Positions 17,182-27,184 of a stretch of 64,000 nucleotides of DNA are shown in pieces. Position 1 is the stretch's first letter. Every line of letters begins with the position of its first letter. Position numbers and translations under genes: made by a program. Location of the stretch: the NCBI RefSeq assembly GCF_019583405.1, contig NZ_SZUU01000011.1, forward strand, positions 1-64,000. The letters run 5' to 3'. Source of the stretch: Bacteroides fragilis. Lineage in GTDB: Bacteria; Bacteroidota; Bacteroidia; Bacteroidales; Bacteroidaceae. The notes under the pieces were generated by a model. The model made no database searches and was not told where the DNA came from. It saw nothing but the letters and a program-made list of their open reading frames with translations.

Positions 17182-18735
17182 ATGAAGAAGATTCTGGTTG
17201 GTGCACTGACCTGTTTGTTTGGGTTTATTGCCGGCTATGCCCGGCAAGATCCTGTGTTGATGCGGATCGATGGGCAAGACATTTCCCGCTCGGAGTTTGA
17301 GTCTTTCTATCATCGGAATAAGCCTTCGGGAGTATCCGGGAAAGAAGCCTTGAAGGTTTGTGTTGATCTCTTTGTCGATAAGAAGTTGAAACTGCATGCG
17401 GCACAGAGAGCCGGGTTGGATACTCTCTCTGCCTTTCGTGCGGAGATGGACAACTACCATCGTTCATTATCTAAATCCTATCTTACAGATTCGTCCGCAG
17501 AGGAAGCCTGTGCCAGAAAACTTTACGATCAGATGAAGAGCCGCTCCATAGCCGGCGAGGTTCGGGTTATGCATATTTTCCGTTATCTTCCCCAGACGGC
17601 CCTGCCCCATCATTTGCGGGAGGCGCAGGCTTTAATGGATTCTCTTTACAATGTATTGAGGACAAATCCCGATACCGATTTCAAAACTTTGGTAAACCAA
17701 TATTCTGATGATAAAGCAGAATCCTGGATCAGTTGGTTGCAGACACCACAGGAATTTGAGGAGGTCGCTTTCTCTTTGAAGGATGGCGAATATTCCCAGC
17801 CGTTTTTTACTCCTAAAGGACTTCATATCGTTAAAGTGACGGGCAGACGCGAACTCCCTCCATTTGAACAGATACGGGACAGGTTAATCCGTAAACTGTC
17901 CCATCGTCCGGGTGCGGATAAAGGGACCGAAATCCTGGTAAACAAACTGAAGGAGAGCTATCGGTATACTCCGGACAAAGTGGCGATGGAAGAGTTGCTT
18001 TTTCAAGGCAAGACCTCCCGTACTCTTTTTACACTGGACGGTAAAAACTTTACAGGGAAGGACTTTGAACGGTTTGCCGCTGCCCATCCCATGGGGATAA
18101 AGAGGCAGTTGGATGCTTTTGTGGTAAAATCAATTCTCGATTATGAGAACAGTCACCTTGAGCAGAAACATCCTGAGTTCCGCAGGACACTGCAAGAACA
18201 TCGTGATCATTTGCTGTTGGCCGCTATTACCCGCCGGGAAACCCATCAGGTCAGCCTGGCAGATTCTGTTGCGCTGAAGAACTTCTTCAAGGAGCACCGG
18301 ACCGATTACGACTGGGATTCGCCCCGTTACAGAGGGGCTGTGTTGCATGGAACACATAAAAAGACTCTGAAAAGTGCACGTAAATTCTTGAAGAAACTTC
18401 CCGAGGAAGAGTGGAAAGATGCCATCCGCCTGACGTTTAATACTCCTGCTTCGCCTGCCATTATCCGGATAGAGCAAGGAACTTTTGCCGAAGGTGACAA
18501 TGTTTTTGTTGATAAGTTAGTGTTTAAAAAAGGAAATTTCGAACCATTAAAGTCCTATCCTTTTACCGTTGTTTTGGGTGAGAAAAAGAAAGGTCCGGAG
18601 TCCTACAAAGAGATTGTTTCCCGTTTGATCGAAGATTATCAGAATCATCTGGATGCACTTTGGACAGAACGTCTCAGAGCTTCCGCTAAGGTTGAAATTA
18701 ACCAAGAGGTTTTAAAAACGGTTAATAATCACTGA
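17182..18735 (+). CDS. Periplasmic SurA/PpiC-type peptidyl-prolyl isomerase
   Basis: The 517-residue protein begins with a cleavable signal peptide (MKKILVGALTCLFGFIAGYA). It has a SurA-like N-terminal helical region and one PpiC/parvulin domain at about residues 125-225 (VMHIF, KGLHIVKVTGR). Such proteins assist folding of outer membrane proteins in the periplasm. The C-terminal half is divergent. It heads a run of six genes (17182-24942) with short gaps, likely an envelope-biogenesis operon. Confidence 0.85.
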   Translation: MKKILVGALTCLFGFIAGYARQDPVLMRIDGQDISRSEFESFYHRNKPSGVSGKEALKVCVDLFVDKKLKLHAAQRAGLDTLSAFRAEMDNYHRSLSKSYLTDSSAEEACARKLYDQMKSRSIAGEVRVMHIFRYLPQTALPHHLREAQALMDSLYNVLRTNPDTDFKTLVNQYSDDKAESWISWLQTPQEFEEVAFSLKDGEYSQPFFTPKGLHIVKVTGRRELPPFEQIRDRLIRKLSHRPGADKGTEILVNKLKESYRYTPDKVAMEELLFQGKTSRTLFTLDGKNFTGKDFERFAAAHPMGIKRQLDAFVVKSILDYENSHLEQKHPEFRRTLQEHRDHLLLAAITRRETHQVSLADSVALKNFFKEHRTDYDWDSPRYRGAVLHGTHKKTLKSARKFLKKLPEEEWKDAIRLTFNTPASPAIIRIEQGTFAEGDNVFVDKLVFKKGNFEPLKSYPFTVVLGEKKKGPESYKEIVSRLIEDYQNHLDALWTERLRASAKVEINQEVLKTVNNH

Positions 18736-18791
18736 AGCAACGAATTATTGTATTATCTTCGTACCTTAAATTAAGTATAATTCAGTTGACA

Positions 18792-19634
18792 ATGCGAAAA
18801 ACGGGCCTTCTGCTAATCTCTCTCCTTTTCTGTGTGTCGTGTGCCGACAAGCATGACCACAAAGGACAGACTCCTTTGGTAGAGGTCGATGGAAACTTTT
18901 TGTACAAAGAGGACCTTCAGGCCGTGTTCCCCGCCGGTTTGTCGAAAGATGACAGTCTTCTTTTCGCCGAGCACTACATTCGTAGCTGGGTTGAAGATGT
19001 TTTGTTGTTTAACCAGGCGCAAAGCAATATTCCCGACAACGGTGAGATCGATAAGTTGGTCGAGAATTACCGGAAAGCATTGATCATGCATACTTATCAA
19101 CAAGAACTAATCAGCCAGAAATTGTCGGGCGAGATCCCCGAACAGGAAATAGCAGACTATTACGAAAAGAACAAAGAACTGTTTAAACTGGACCGTCCGT
19201 TGATGAAAGGTCTGTTTATCAAGGTTCCCCTTACCGCTCCCCAACTGGGAAATGTCCGTAAGTGGTATAAGACGGAAACTCAGGATGCCGTTGAGCATTT
19301 GGAGAAGTACAGTTTGCAGAATGCTGTGAAGTATGAGTATTTTTATGATAAATGGGTGCGGGTGGCCGATGTGCTGGATATGATCCCGTTGAAAGCGGAA
19401 TCCCCGGAAGCCTATATGGATAAGAACCGCCATATCGAACTGAAAGATACGGCATTCTACTATTTTCTGAATATCAGCGATTTTCGTGTGGCAGGCGAAC
19501 AGGAGCCTTACGAATTTGCCCAACCGAAAGTTAAAGATATGCTTGTCAATATCAAGCGGGTTGATTTTATGAAACAAGTAAAGGACGACTTGTACGAACG
19601 TGCAGTAAAAAGAAAGAAGATTATAAATTATTAA
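18792..19634 (+). CDS. SurA-like periplasmic chaperone lipoprotein
   Basis: The 280-residue product has a lipoprotein signal peptide with a cysteine at the lipobox (LLFCVSC). A domain resembling the SurA N-terminal chaperone module follows (VEVDGNFLYKEDL, a pattern shared with its neighbours). No clear parvulin catalytic domain is visible, so it is a non-isomerase chaperone candidate. The ATG at 18792 is preferred over a TTG six bases upstream. It is ten bases ahead of the surA gene. Confidence 0.75.
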   Translation: MRKTGLLLISLLFCVSCADKHDHKGQTPLVEVDGNFLYKEDLQAVFPAGLSKDDSLLFAEHYIRSWVEDVLLFNQAQSNIPDNGEIDKLVENYRKALIMHTYQQELISQKLSGEIPEQEIADYYEKNKELFKLDRPLMKGLFIKVPLTAPQLGNVRKWYKTETQDAVEHLEKYSLQNAVKYEYFYDKWVRVADVLDMIPLKAESPEAYMDKNRHIELKDTAFYYFLNISDFRVAGEQEPYEFAQPKVKDMLVNIKRVDFMKQVKDDLYERAVKRKKIINY

Positions 19635-19643
19635 ATACACAGA

Positions 19644-21014
19644 ATGAAGAAGTTTGTGAACTTTAAATTTGTTGTTATGTTTGCCCTGGCACTGGTTGCT
19701 AACGTGGCATCCTATGCGCAGGACAATGTGATTGACGAAGTGGTTTGGGTCGTTGGTGACGAAGCTATCCTGAAGTCCGATGTGGAAGAAGCACGACTGG
19801 CCGCTTTGTATGAGGGGCGTAAGTTTGATGGTGATCCTTATTGTGTGATTCCCGAAGAGTTGGCCGTACAGAAACTTTATATGCACCAGGCTGTGCTCGA
19901 TAGTATCGAAGTACCTGAATCGGAAGTGATACAGCGTGTCGACTACCAGATCAGTAATTATATTCAGGCTTTGGGTAGCAGAGAAAGAATGGAAGCGGAG
20001 TTTAATAAGACTTCTACGCAGATCCGCGAAGCCTTGCGCGAGAATGCCCGTGACGGATTGATTGTACAGAGGATGCAGCAGAAGCTGGTAGGTGATATCA
20101 AAGTGACTCCGGCGGAAGTACGCCGCTATTTTAAAGATCTTCCTCAGGACAGTATTCCTTATGTACCTACTCAGGTAGAAGTACAGATCATCACGCAGCA
20201 ACCTAAAGTGCCCATTTCTGAAATAGAGGATGTGAAAAGGCGCTTGCGTGAATATACCGACCGTATCAATAAGGGCGAAAGTGATTTTTCTACGCTTGCC
20301 TTGTTGTATTCCGAGGACCGCGGTTCTGCCATCAAAGGTGGTGAAACCGGTTTTATGGGTAAAGGCCAGATGGTGCCCGAATACGCTAATGTCGCTTTCA
20401 ACTTGCAGGACACCAAGAAGATATCTAAGATCGTAGAGTCCGAGTATGGTTTCCATATCATCCAGTTGATCGAGAAACGTGGCGATCGTATCAATACCCG
20501 TCATATCCTGTTGAAGCCCAAAGTATCGGATAAGGAATTGGATGAAGCCAATGCGCGCCTTGACTCCATAGCCAACGATATTCGTAGCGATAAGTTTACA
20601 TTCGATCAGGCAGCCGCTGCTTTGTCTCAGGATAAAGACACACGCAACAATCACGGTCTGATGCAGAATCCGGTGAATCAGACTGCAAAATTCGAGATGC
20701 AGGATTTGCCGCAGGAGATAGCCAAGGTGGTAGATAAGATGAATATCGGTGAGATCTCCAAAGCCTTTACTATGGTCAACCCCAAAGATGGTAAGGAAGT
20801 TTGTGTCATCGTTAAGCTGAAGGCACGTATCAATGGACACAAGGCCACGATCACCGATGACTACCAGAACCTGAAAGAAATTGTGCTCGACAAACGTCGT
20901 GAAGAAGCGCTGCAAAAATGGATTGTTGAAAAGCAAAAGCATACCTACGTGCGTATTAATCCGGCATGGCAGCGTTGCGACTTTAAATATCCGGGCTGGA
21001 TTAAAAAAGACTGA
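19644..21014 (+). CDS. surA: Peptidyl-prolyl isomerase SurA
   Basis: The 456-residue protein has a signal peptide ending ASYAQ, an N-terminal SurA chaperone domain (VIDEVVWVVGDEAILKSDVE) and two parvulin repeats. The first parvulin is around residues 175-280 (SEDRGSAIKGGETGFMGKG) and the second around 285-385. SurA escorts unfolded beta-barrel proteins to the BAM complex. It overlaps neither neighbour and sits between the lipoprotein chaperone and the OstA-like gene. Confidence 0.9.
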   Translation: MKKFVNFKFVVMFALALVANVASYAQDNVIDEVVWVVGDEAILKSDVEEARLAALYEGRKFDGDPYCVIPEELAVQKLYMHQAVLDSIEVPESEVIQRVDYQISNYIQALGSRERMEAEFNKTSTQIREALRENARDGLIVQRMQQKLVGDIKVTPAEVRRYFKDLPQDSIPYVPTQVEVQIITQQPKVPISEIEDVKRRLREYTDRINKGESDFSTLALLYSEDRGSAIKGGETGFMGKGQMVPEYANVAFNLQDTKKISKIVESEYGFHIIQLIEKRGDRINTRHILLKPKVSDKELDEANARLDSIANDIRSDKFTFDQAAAALSQDKDTRNNHGLMQNPVNQTAKFEMQDLPQEIAKVVDKMNIGEISKAFTMVNPKDGKEVCVIVKLKARINGHKATITDDYQNLKEIVLDKRREEALQKWIVEKQKHTYVRINPAWQRCDFKYPGWIKKD

Positions 21015-21026
21015 TCCTGATTTGAT

Positions 21027-22730
21027 ATGTTTAGATTAGACAAAGAACATAAATTCCACAGCAGGCATAGATTTCTCTTAGCGGGTATTCTATGCCTGCT
21101 TGCCGTATGTTTTCTGGTGGCCCAGGACAAGAAACCGCAGCACGACAGGAAGCCACAACAGGAGAAGAAGGCTGAACCGGAAAAGCCAACGGGAAATAAA
21201 AAGACCCGTGTCGACTTGCTCCATGCCGATCAGGGACAAGCTGATAAACTGGCCCGCCCTGATGTACAGGTGTTGATTGGCTCGGTCAAGTTGCGTCACG
21301 ACAGCATGTACATGTATTGTGACAGTGCCTTGATTTACGAAAAAACGAATTCATTCGAAGCATTCAGCAATGTGCGTATGGAGCAGGGAGATACTCTTTT
21401 CATCTATGGTGACTATTTGTTTTATGACGGCATGACTCAGATAGCGCAACTGCGCGAGAATGTGAAAATGATCAACCGGAATACTACCTTGTTGACAGAT
21501 AGCCTGAATTATGACCGTTTGTACAATTTGGGTTACTATTTTGATGGGGGTACATTGATGGATGAAGAAAATGTGTTGACTTCCGACTGGGGCGAGTACA
21601 GCCCTGCCACTAAACTTTCTGTTTTCAACCATGATGTCAAGCTCGTGAACCCCCGTTTCGTGCTTACTTCCGATACCCTGAAGTATAGCACGGATACGAA
21701 GATTGCCACCATTCTGGGCCCTTCCAATATTGTAAGTGAGCAAAATCACATCTATTCCGAGCGAGGCATTTACAATACCGTTTCCGGACAAGCCGAACTG
21801 CTGGATCGCTCGGTTTTGACCAATGAAGGTAAGAAGTTGACCGGTGACAGCCTTTTCTATGACCGTAAAGCGGGTTATGGTGAGGCGTTCGATAATGTCC
21901 AGATGAACGACACTGTCAATAAGAACATGCTTACCGGTGATTATTGTTATTATGACGAGTTGAAGCAGAATGCTCTTGCCACCAAGCGAGCTGTTGCCGT
22001 GGATTATTCACGGGGTGACAGCCTCTTTATGCATGCCGATACGTTACTGATGAATAGTTATAATCTCGACACCGACTCCCTTTTCCGTGAGATGCGCGCT
22101 TTTCATAAGGTACGTATGTACAGCATTGATCTGCAAGGCGTTTGCGATTCATTGGTCTTTAATACGAAAGACTCTTGCCTCACCATGTATCGCGATCCTA
22201 TTATTTGGAACGAAGGGCAACAACTGCTGGGAGAAGAGGTTAAGATATATATGAACGACAGTACGATTGATTGGGCTCATATCATCAATCAGGCGCTCAC
22301 GGTGGAACAGAAAGACTCCATTCATTTTAATCAGATCTCAGGAAAAGAGATCAAAGCCTACTTTGCCGAGGGTGAGGCACGCAAAATAGATGTGATAGGG
22401 AATGTACTATTAATTTATTATCCCGAGGAAAAGGACAGTACGATGATTGGTATGAATACCTCTGAAACAAGTTTGCTTAATTTGTTTCTTAGAGATAGGA
22501 AAATGAAAAAAATGATTATGAGTCCTCAGTCTAATTGCGTGCTTTATCCAATGGATCAGATTCCGCCCGACAAAATGAAATTGCCCACCTTCAGTTGGTT
22601 TGATTACGTCCGTCCTTTGAATAAGGAAGACATTTTCAACTGGAGAGGGAAAAAGGCAGGTGAGGCTTTACGTAAAACAGAGCGCAAGGTCATCAGTGGT
22701 CCTAAACGTGAAATAATTAATATGAAATAG
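21027..22730 (+). CDS. OstA/LptA-like LPS transport protein
   Basis: The 567-residue protein has an N-terminal membrane-targeting stretch (FLLAGILCLLAVCFLVA) and then a Lys/Pro/Glu-rich linker. The rest is repeated short beta-strand units of OstA type (DTLFIYGDYLFYDGMTQIAQLRENV, followed by TLLTDSLNYD). LptA/OstA proteins form the periplasmic bridge for LPS. With lptB at 7309, this window supplies two parts of the Lpt route. The C-terminal part is specific to Bacteroidetes and unassigned. Confidence 0.85.
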   Translation: MFRLDKEHKFHSRHRFLLAGILCLLAVCFLVAQDKKPQHDRKPQQEKKAEPEKPTGNKKTRVDLLHADQGQADKLARPDVQVLIGSVKLRHDSMYMYCDSALIYEKTNSFEAFSNVRMEQGDTLFIYGDYLFYDGMTQIAQLRENVKMINRNTTLLTDSLNYDRLYNLGYYFDGGTLMDEENVLTSDWGEYSPATKLSVFNHDVKLVNPRFVLTSDTLKYSTDTKIATILGPSNIVSEQNHIYSERGIYNTVSGQAELLDRSVLTNEGKKLTGDSLFYDRKAGYGEAFDNVQMNDTVNKNMLTGDYCYYDELKQNALATKRAVAVDYSRGDSLFMHADTLLMNSYNLDTDSLFREMRAFHKVRMYSIDLQGVCDSLVFNTKDSCLTMYRDPIIWNEGQQLLGEEVKIYMNDSTIDWAHIINQALTVEQKDSIHFNQISGKEIKAYFAEGEARKIDVIGNVLLIYYPEEKDSTMIGMNTSETSLLNLFLRDRKMKKMIMSPQSNCVLYPMDQIPPDKMKLPTFSWFDYVRPLNKEDIFNWRGKKAGEALRKTERKVISGPKREIINMK

Positions 22731-22732
22731 CT

Positions 22733-23029
22733 ATGAGAATGTTCAATGTACGAAAGCCGCGTGGATTCAATCATCAATATATCTATGTGGACGAGCGGAA
22801 AGAAAAATTGACGAAAATGGAAGAAGATGCCAAGCGTGATTTGGGAATGTTACCCGAAAAAGAATTTTCTCCGGAAGATATTCGAGGAAAGTTCATCGAA
22901 GGCACCACACATCTGAAGCGTCGTAAGGAGAGTGGGCGTAAGCCTGCTCATTTGGGTGTCATTCTGGCTATCATTGCCCTGCTTATTTTTCTATGGCATT
23001 ATTTGCAGACCGGTAGCTGGTCTTTCTAA
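22733..23029 (+). CDS. Small C-tail-anchored membrane protein of unknown function
   Basis: The 98-residue protein is highly charged over residues 1-72 and ends in one hydrophobic segment (GVILAIIALLIFLWHYL), so it is probably anchored in the inner membrane by its C-terminus. It starts two bases after the OstA-like stop and lies just before mutL. No family function is recognised; the tight spacing suggests a role connected with the envelope operon. Confidence 0.75.
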   Translation: MRMFNVRKPRGFNHQYIYVDERKEKLTKMEEDAKRDLGMLPEKEFSPEDIRGKFIEGTTHLKRRKESGRKPAHLGVILAIIALLIFLWHYLQTGSWSF

Positions 23030-23064
23030 GTCCTATAAATTAATCAGTCAAAGCTAAATCTATT

Positions 23065-24942
23065 ATGAGCGATATCATTCATTTATTACCCGATTCGGTT
23101 GCCAATCAGATAGCTGCCGGAGAGGTGATACAACGTCCGGCATCTGTCATCAAAGAGTTAGTCGAGAATGCCATCGATGCTGAGGCACAAAATATTCATG
23201 TATTGGTTACCGATGCGGGTAAGACCTGTATACAGGTGATTGATGACGGTAAGGGAATGTCCGAAACCGATGCACGCCTCTCCTTCGAGCGGCATGCCAC
23301 CTCAAAGATCCGCGAGGCATCCGATCTGTTTGCCCTTCGCACGATGGGTTTTCGTGGTGAAGCGCTGGCTTCCATTGCCGCCGTTGCTCAGGTTGAGCTG
23401 AAGACACGTCCCGAATCCGAAGAGTTAGGGACCAGGATTATCATTGCGGGCTCCAAAGTGGAGAGTCAGGAAGCAGTGTCTTGTCCCAAAGGAAGCAACT
23501 TTTCCATTAAGAACCTTTTTTTCAATATTCCTGCCCGGCGTAAGTTCCTGAAGGCCAACTCCACCGAGTTGAGTAATATTCTGGCCGAATTTGAACGTAT
23601 TGCCCTGGTACATCCTGAGGTTGCTTTCTCATTGTATAGCAATGACTCCGAACTGTTCAATCTTCCCGCCTGCCATTTGCGGCAACGTATTCTTTCTATT
23701 TTTGGCAAGAAGCTCAATCAGCAATTGCTCAGTGTGGAAGTGAACACTACGATGGTGAAGGTTTCAGGCTATGTGGCCAAGCCCGAAACAGCTCGTAAGA
23801 AAGGTGCCCATCAGTATTTCTTTGTGAATGGCCGTTACATGCGCCATCCTTACTTTCATAAAGCGGTGATGGATGCTTACGAACAGTTGATCCCTGCAGG
23901 CGAACAGATTTCTTATTTCATCTATTTTGAAGTCGATCCTGCCAACATCGATGTCAATATCCATCCTACCAAAACAGAGATCAAATTTGAGAACGAACAG
24001 GCTATCTGGCAGATTCTTTCTGCTTCAGTAAAAGAGTCGTTGGGCAAGTTCAATGCCGTCCCTTCTATCGATTTCGATACGGAAGACATGCCTGATATCC
24101 CTGCATTTGAACAGAACTTGCCTCCTGCGCCGCCTAAGGTACATTTCAATTCCGATTTCAATCCGTTTAAGTCCTCCTCTTCTTCCGGTGGAGGCAATTA
24201 CTCCCGTCCGAAAGTGGACTGGGAAGATTTGTACGGTGGTCTTGAGAAAGCCAGTAAGATGAATCAGCCTTTCGCCGAACCCGATCCCGAACCGGAAGAA
24301 TTTGCGGTAATTGAAGAGGAAAGTATTGTTACAGCCGCTCCTGCAACTCTTTATGCCGGTGAGCCGGCCATAATGGAGAAGGGGACCCAGCACTTGCAGT
24401 TCAAGGGACGTTTCATTCTTACTTCTGTAAAGTCCGGATTGATGCTGATCGATCAGCACCGGGCCCATGTTCGGGTGCTCTTTGACCGTTATCGTGCCCA
24501 GATTCAGCAGAAGCAGGGATTCTCACAAGGCGTTCTCTTCCCCGAAATTCTGCAACTTCCGGCTTCTGAGGCAGCCGTATTGCAAGACATTATGGACGAT
24601 TTATCTGCGGTAGGTTTCGATCTCAGCGATCTTGGTGGAGGCAGTTATGCCATTAACGGAGTACCTTCAGGCATCGACGGACTGAATCCGGTCGATTTGG
24701 TGCGCAGCATGTTGCATACCGCTATGGAGAAAGGCAACGATGTCAAAGAAGAAATTCAGGATATCCTTGCGTTGACCCTTGCCCGCGCGGCTGCCATTGT
24801 CTATGGGCAGGTGCTGAGTAATGAAGAGATGGTCAGTTTGGTCGATAATCTGTTTGCCTGTCCTTCGCCTAACTATACGCCGGATGGTCGTGTGGTGTTG
24901 ACTACCATAAAAGAAGAAGAGATCGATAAACTTTTCCGGTGA
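23065..24942 (+). CDS. mutL: DNA mismatch repair protein MutL
   Basis: MutL couples mismatch recognition by MutS to strand incision. The 625-residue chain has the GHKL ATPase motifs ELVENAIDA, DDGKGM and GFRGEAL, with a proline-rich linker around residues 350-430. The C-terminal dimerisation domain includes LIDQHRAHVRVLFDRY, resembling the QxRA/DQHAxxER region. Location beside envelope genes is probably positional rather than functional. Confidence 0.95.
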   Translation: MSDIIHLLPDSVANQIAAGEVIQRPASVIKELVENAIDAEAQNIHVLVTDAGKTCIQVIDDGKGMSETDARLSFERHATSKIREASDLFALRTMGFRGEALASIAAVAQVELKTRPESEELGTRIIIAGSKVESQEAVSCPKGSNFSIKNLFFNIPARRKFLKANSTELSNILAEFERIALVHPEVAFSLYSNDSELFNLPACHLRQRILSIFGKKLNQQLLSVEVNTTMVKVSGYVAKPETARKKGAHQYFFVNGRYMRHPYFHKAVMDAYEQLIPAGEQISYFIYFEVDPANIDVNIHPTKTEIKFENEQAIWQILSASVKESLGKFNAVPSIDFDTEDMPDIPAFEQNLPPAPPKVHFNSDFNPFKSSSSSGGGNYSRPKVDWEDLYGGLEKASKMNQPFAEPDPEPEEFAVIEEESIVTAAPATLYAGEPAIMEKGTQHLQFKGRFILTSVKSGLMLIDQHRAHVRVLFDRYRAQIQQKQGFSQGVLFPEILQLPASEAAVLQDIMDDLSAVGFDLSDLGGGSYAINGVPSGIDGLNPVDLVRSMLHTAMEKGNDVKEEIQDILALTLARAAAIVYGQVLSNEEMVSLVDNLFACPSPNYTPDGRVVLTTIKEEEIDKLFR

Positions 24943-25068
24943 TCATCATTCTTCTGTACTTATCAGAGTAAGTATTACGTCGACTCCACTCTGTCTCACA
25001 CGATCGACAGATTTTATCTGTTTATTACATCTCTTTCCTAATAGGTTAATAACCAGTAGAATACTCTA

Positions 25069-25123
25069 TTAGTATCCTCCCTGTACGAGCAAATAAAGTT
25101 AACTCGTGCAGGAAGGATATTAA
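25069..25123. terminator. Long hairpin downstream of mutL
   Basis: Bases 25069-25089 pair with 25103-25123 over 21 positions with two G-U pairs and one mismatch, around a 13-base loop. There is no T-run, so it may be a processing or boundary element rather than a classic terminator. It marks the edge between core DNA and the AT-rich lipoprotein region. Confidence 0.65.
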
Positions 25124-25175
25124 CTACACGTACATATAAGAAATTAATAACCTCGTACCCCATTCATCACCTGAA

Positions 25176-25299
25176 AATCTTGTTAATAGTGCTGATAAAC
25201 ATATCCCTAAAAGAATGACATTCTACGGATGATTCGTATATTGCGATATACTTCTTGAACAGTATGCATTTTGCTTTAAACTAAAATCTATTTTATATG
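25176..25299 (+). repeat. Promoter/leader direct repeat, copy 1
   Basis: This 124-base segment, up to and including the ATG at 25297, is nearly identical and gap-free to 27185-27308 (constant offset 2009 bases). It contains an inverted repeat GTATAT-TGCG-ATATAC that is partly altered in copy 2. It therefore gives two lipoprotein genes the same control region. Confidence 0.9.
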
Positions 25300-26598
25300 A
25301 AGATAAGATATAGTTTTATTTTCTATTTTTTTCTTCTACTTTCCTGTTCTTCTCCTAAAAGACAAGAAATTGTTTTTAATGAAGAAATAACTTCCTCTGA
25401 AGAAGTAGACTATCCGCTTACTATTGATCTGGAGGCCTGTATGCGTAACCAGTCATTAAGCATAAAATTGAGTTCCTTTGTGGAAGATGTTTTCTATATT
25501 CCTATAAAAAATCAAAGCGAAGATATCTATATACGCTATTTAAGTGGCTTGGAGTACGATGAACAAAGTTGCTTATTTATTCTGAATGATCCCTTTTATG
25601 CGTTTACAGTAGATACGTTAGGCCATTTTGTGAATCAGATCGGACGAATAGGGCAGGGTCCCGGAGAGTACAAACAGATTGCCAATATTAGTGTAAACAG
25701 CGAGGATAAGCTGATTTATATTAAGACAGTTTATAAACACAATGTAATTACGTATGATTACAATGGACATGTGATTCGTGAATCTTCTCCTATGGGTATC
25801 GATTTGTTTACCGAGACTGTTTTTTATTATGATCATGCTCTTTGGGGGATAGGGATACCATATACATCCCGTGCATTGCGAGTGAGAAAGGAAAAGCGTT
25901 TATTCTATGGATATGTACTTTTAGACAGCCTTTGTCGGCGTACTTCCTTGCAAACAGCTAACCCGATAGAACCGTATGGAGATTTGGAAGGACTTGAATC
26001 CGGTATTTCACAACCCGGTATAAGTATCTATAAGGATGTAGTTTTATTAACTCACAGTGGAGGTGCCCCCTCGGATACAGTTTATACTATCCGGAATAAG
26101 CAATTCGTTCCACGTTATTTCTTGAATTATGGCTCTCATCGTCCTGATATAAGTAAAATTTGGTCGCAAGGTGGTGGAAGTAGTTTTAATCATTCATATA
26201 TTTCTATGAACCAGGCTTTTGAGACAGAACGTTTCTTTTTTATTGAAATTCGTTTCCAGGGGAAGTGTTACATTATTTGCTATGACAAGTATATAGGTAA
26301 GGGGTTTTCAATACCAATGACTATCTGTTTGAATGAAAGAGGGACTCCGTTAGCCCAAGGTTTTGAGAATGATATTGATGGGGGACTTCCTTTCTATCCA
26401 CAATCTGTGAGTAGTAGCGGAACTTATTGGCTTGCATACGTGAATCCTTCCGATATGAAAGAGATTCTGACAGAAGAATATTTTGCTGCCCACCCTGATA
26501 TTCTGAACAAAAAAAAGCAAGATGAGCTGAGAGCAATTGTAACAAATGCTGATGAAGAAGATAATCCCATATTAGTATTACTTAAATTGAGGAAATAA
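25297..26598 (+). CDS. Six-bladed beta-propeller lipoprotein 1
   Basis: The 433-residue protein has a lipoprotein signal with Cys17 (FLLLSC) and belongs to the Bacteroidetes 6-bladed beta-propeller family. The hallmark GRIGQGPGEYKQI lies near residue 117, and the chain ends in the family tail DEEDNPILVLLKL. Such lipoproteins are expected on the periplasmic or cell-surface side; substrates are unknown. It shares its promoter/leader with the gene at 27306. It is AT-rich compared with the core genes. Confidence 0.8.
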   Translation: MKIRYSFIFYFFLLLSCSSPKRQEIVFNEEITSSEEVDYPLTIDLEACMRNQSLSIKLSSFVEDVFYIPIKNQSEDIYIRYLSGLEYDEQSCLFILNDPFYAFTVDTLGHFVNQIGRIGQGPGEYKQIANISVNSEDKLIYIKTVYKHNVITYDYNGHVIRESSPMGIDLFTETVFYYDHALWGIGIPYTSRALRVRKEKRLFYGYVLLDSLCRRTSLQTANPIEPYGDLEGLESGISQPGISIYKDVVLLTHSGGAPSDTVYTIRNKQFVPRYFLNYGSHRPDISKIWSQGGGSSFNHSYISMNQAFETERFFFIEIRFQGKCYIICYDKYIGKGFSIPMTICLNERGTPLAQGFENDIDGGLPFYPQSVSSSGTYWLAYVNPSDMKEILTEEYFAAHPDILNKKKQDELRAIVTNADEEDNPILVLLKLRK

Positions 26599-26625
26599 GA
26601 TTGGTGATGAAAAAAACATTTTAAA

Positions 26626-26943
26626 GGTAGAATCATAGTTTGGGTCAATGAATGGACGCGAAGTTTTTCTGAATATGCAACTATGGTCCTACAGATGAAT
26701 CCACGAACGATGACTGTAGATAGCTCCACTTCAGGAGCAGATGGGAATATTTCACTTTTTACATTTCCTGGAGAAGTCAGGACAATCTATTTGGGAATAG
26801 GAATCTATTATCCTGGTTTTACTCCTACCCAACGAGTAGGGGTGCGTGTAGATTATACCATGGAACCTAAAATTAATGATATAAAGAAAAAAATAGATAC
26901 CACATATGAGGAGGCAATTATCATTGCGAAACAAGAAAAGTAG
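26626..26943 (+). pseudogene. C-terminal remnant of an S41 peptidase
   Basis: From about 26626 the DNA matches the last third of the S41 peptidase at 33306-35078. The remnant reads VNEWTRSFSEYATM, then STSGADGNISLFTFPG and GIGIYYPGF, ending in EEAIIIAKQEK. The N-terminal two thirds, including the PDZ-like part, are missing. The only start available (ATG 26683) lies inside the domain, so this is a broken copy. Confidence 0.85.
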
Positions 26944-27184
26944 ATTTCGTTGTATTGATGATTGGTACATTTATAACGTGAACATATTTATTACTTTTGA
27001 GTGATTCTTGTGAAAGTGAGAAATAGTTTAGTATTGTGTTTGTATCTTCTATAAATATAGGTGATAGATAGAATCTCTTATATATGGAAATAAGATATTC
27101 TTGATAATGCTGATTGGAAAGATTCCTGAATGTAAGCGTTATAATTGATTACTAATACTTCTGAAGAACCATTTGCTTTTTGGT

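Noticed and set aside
19107..20942. A 611-codon open frame on the minus strand
   Set aside because: It lies wholly opposite surA and the chaperone lipoprotein gene, has no ribosome site or recognisable domain and an odd composition; it is a codon-bias shadow.
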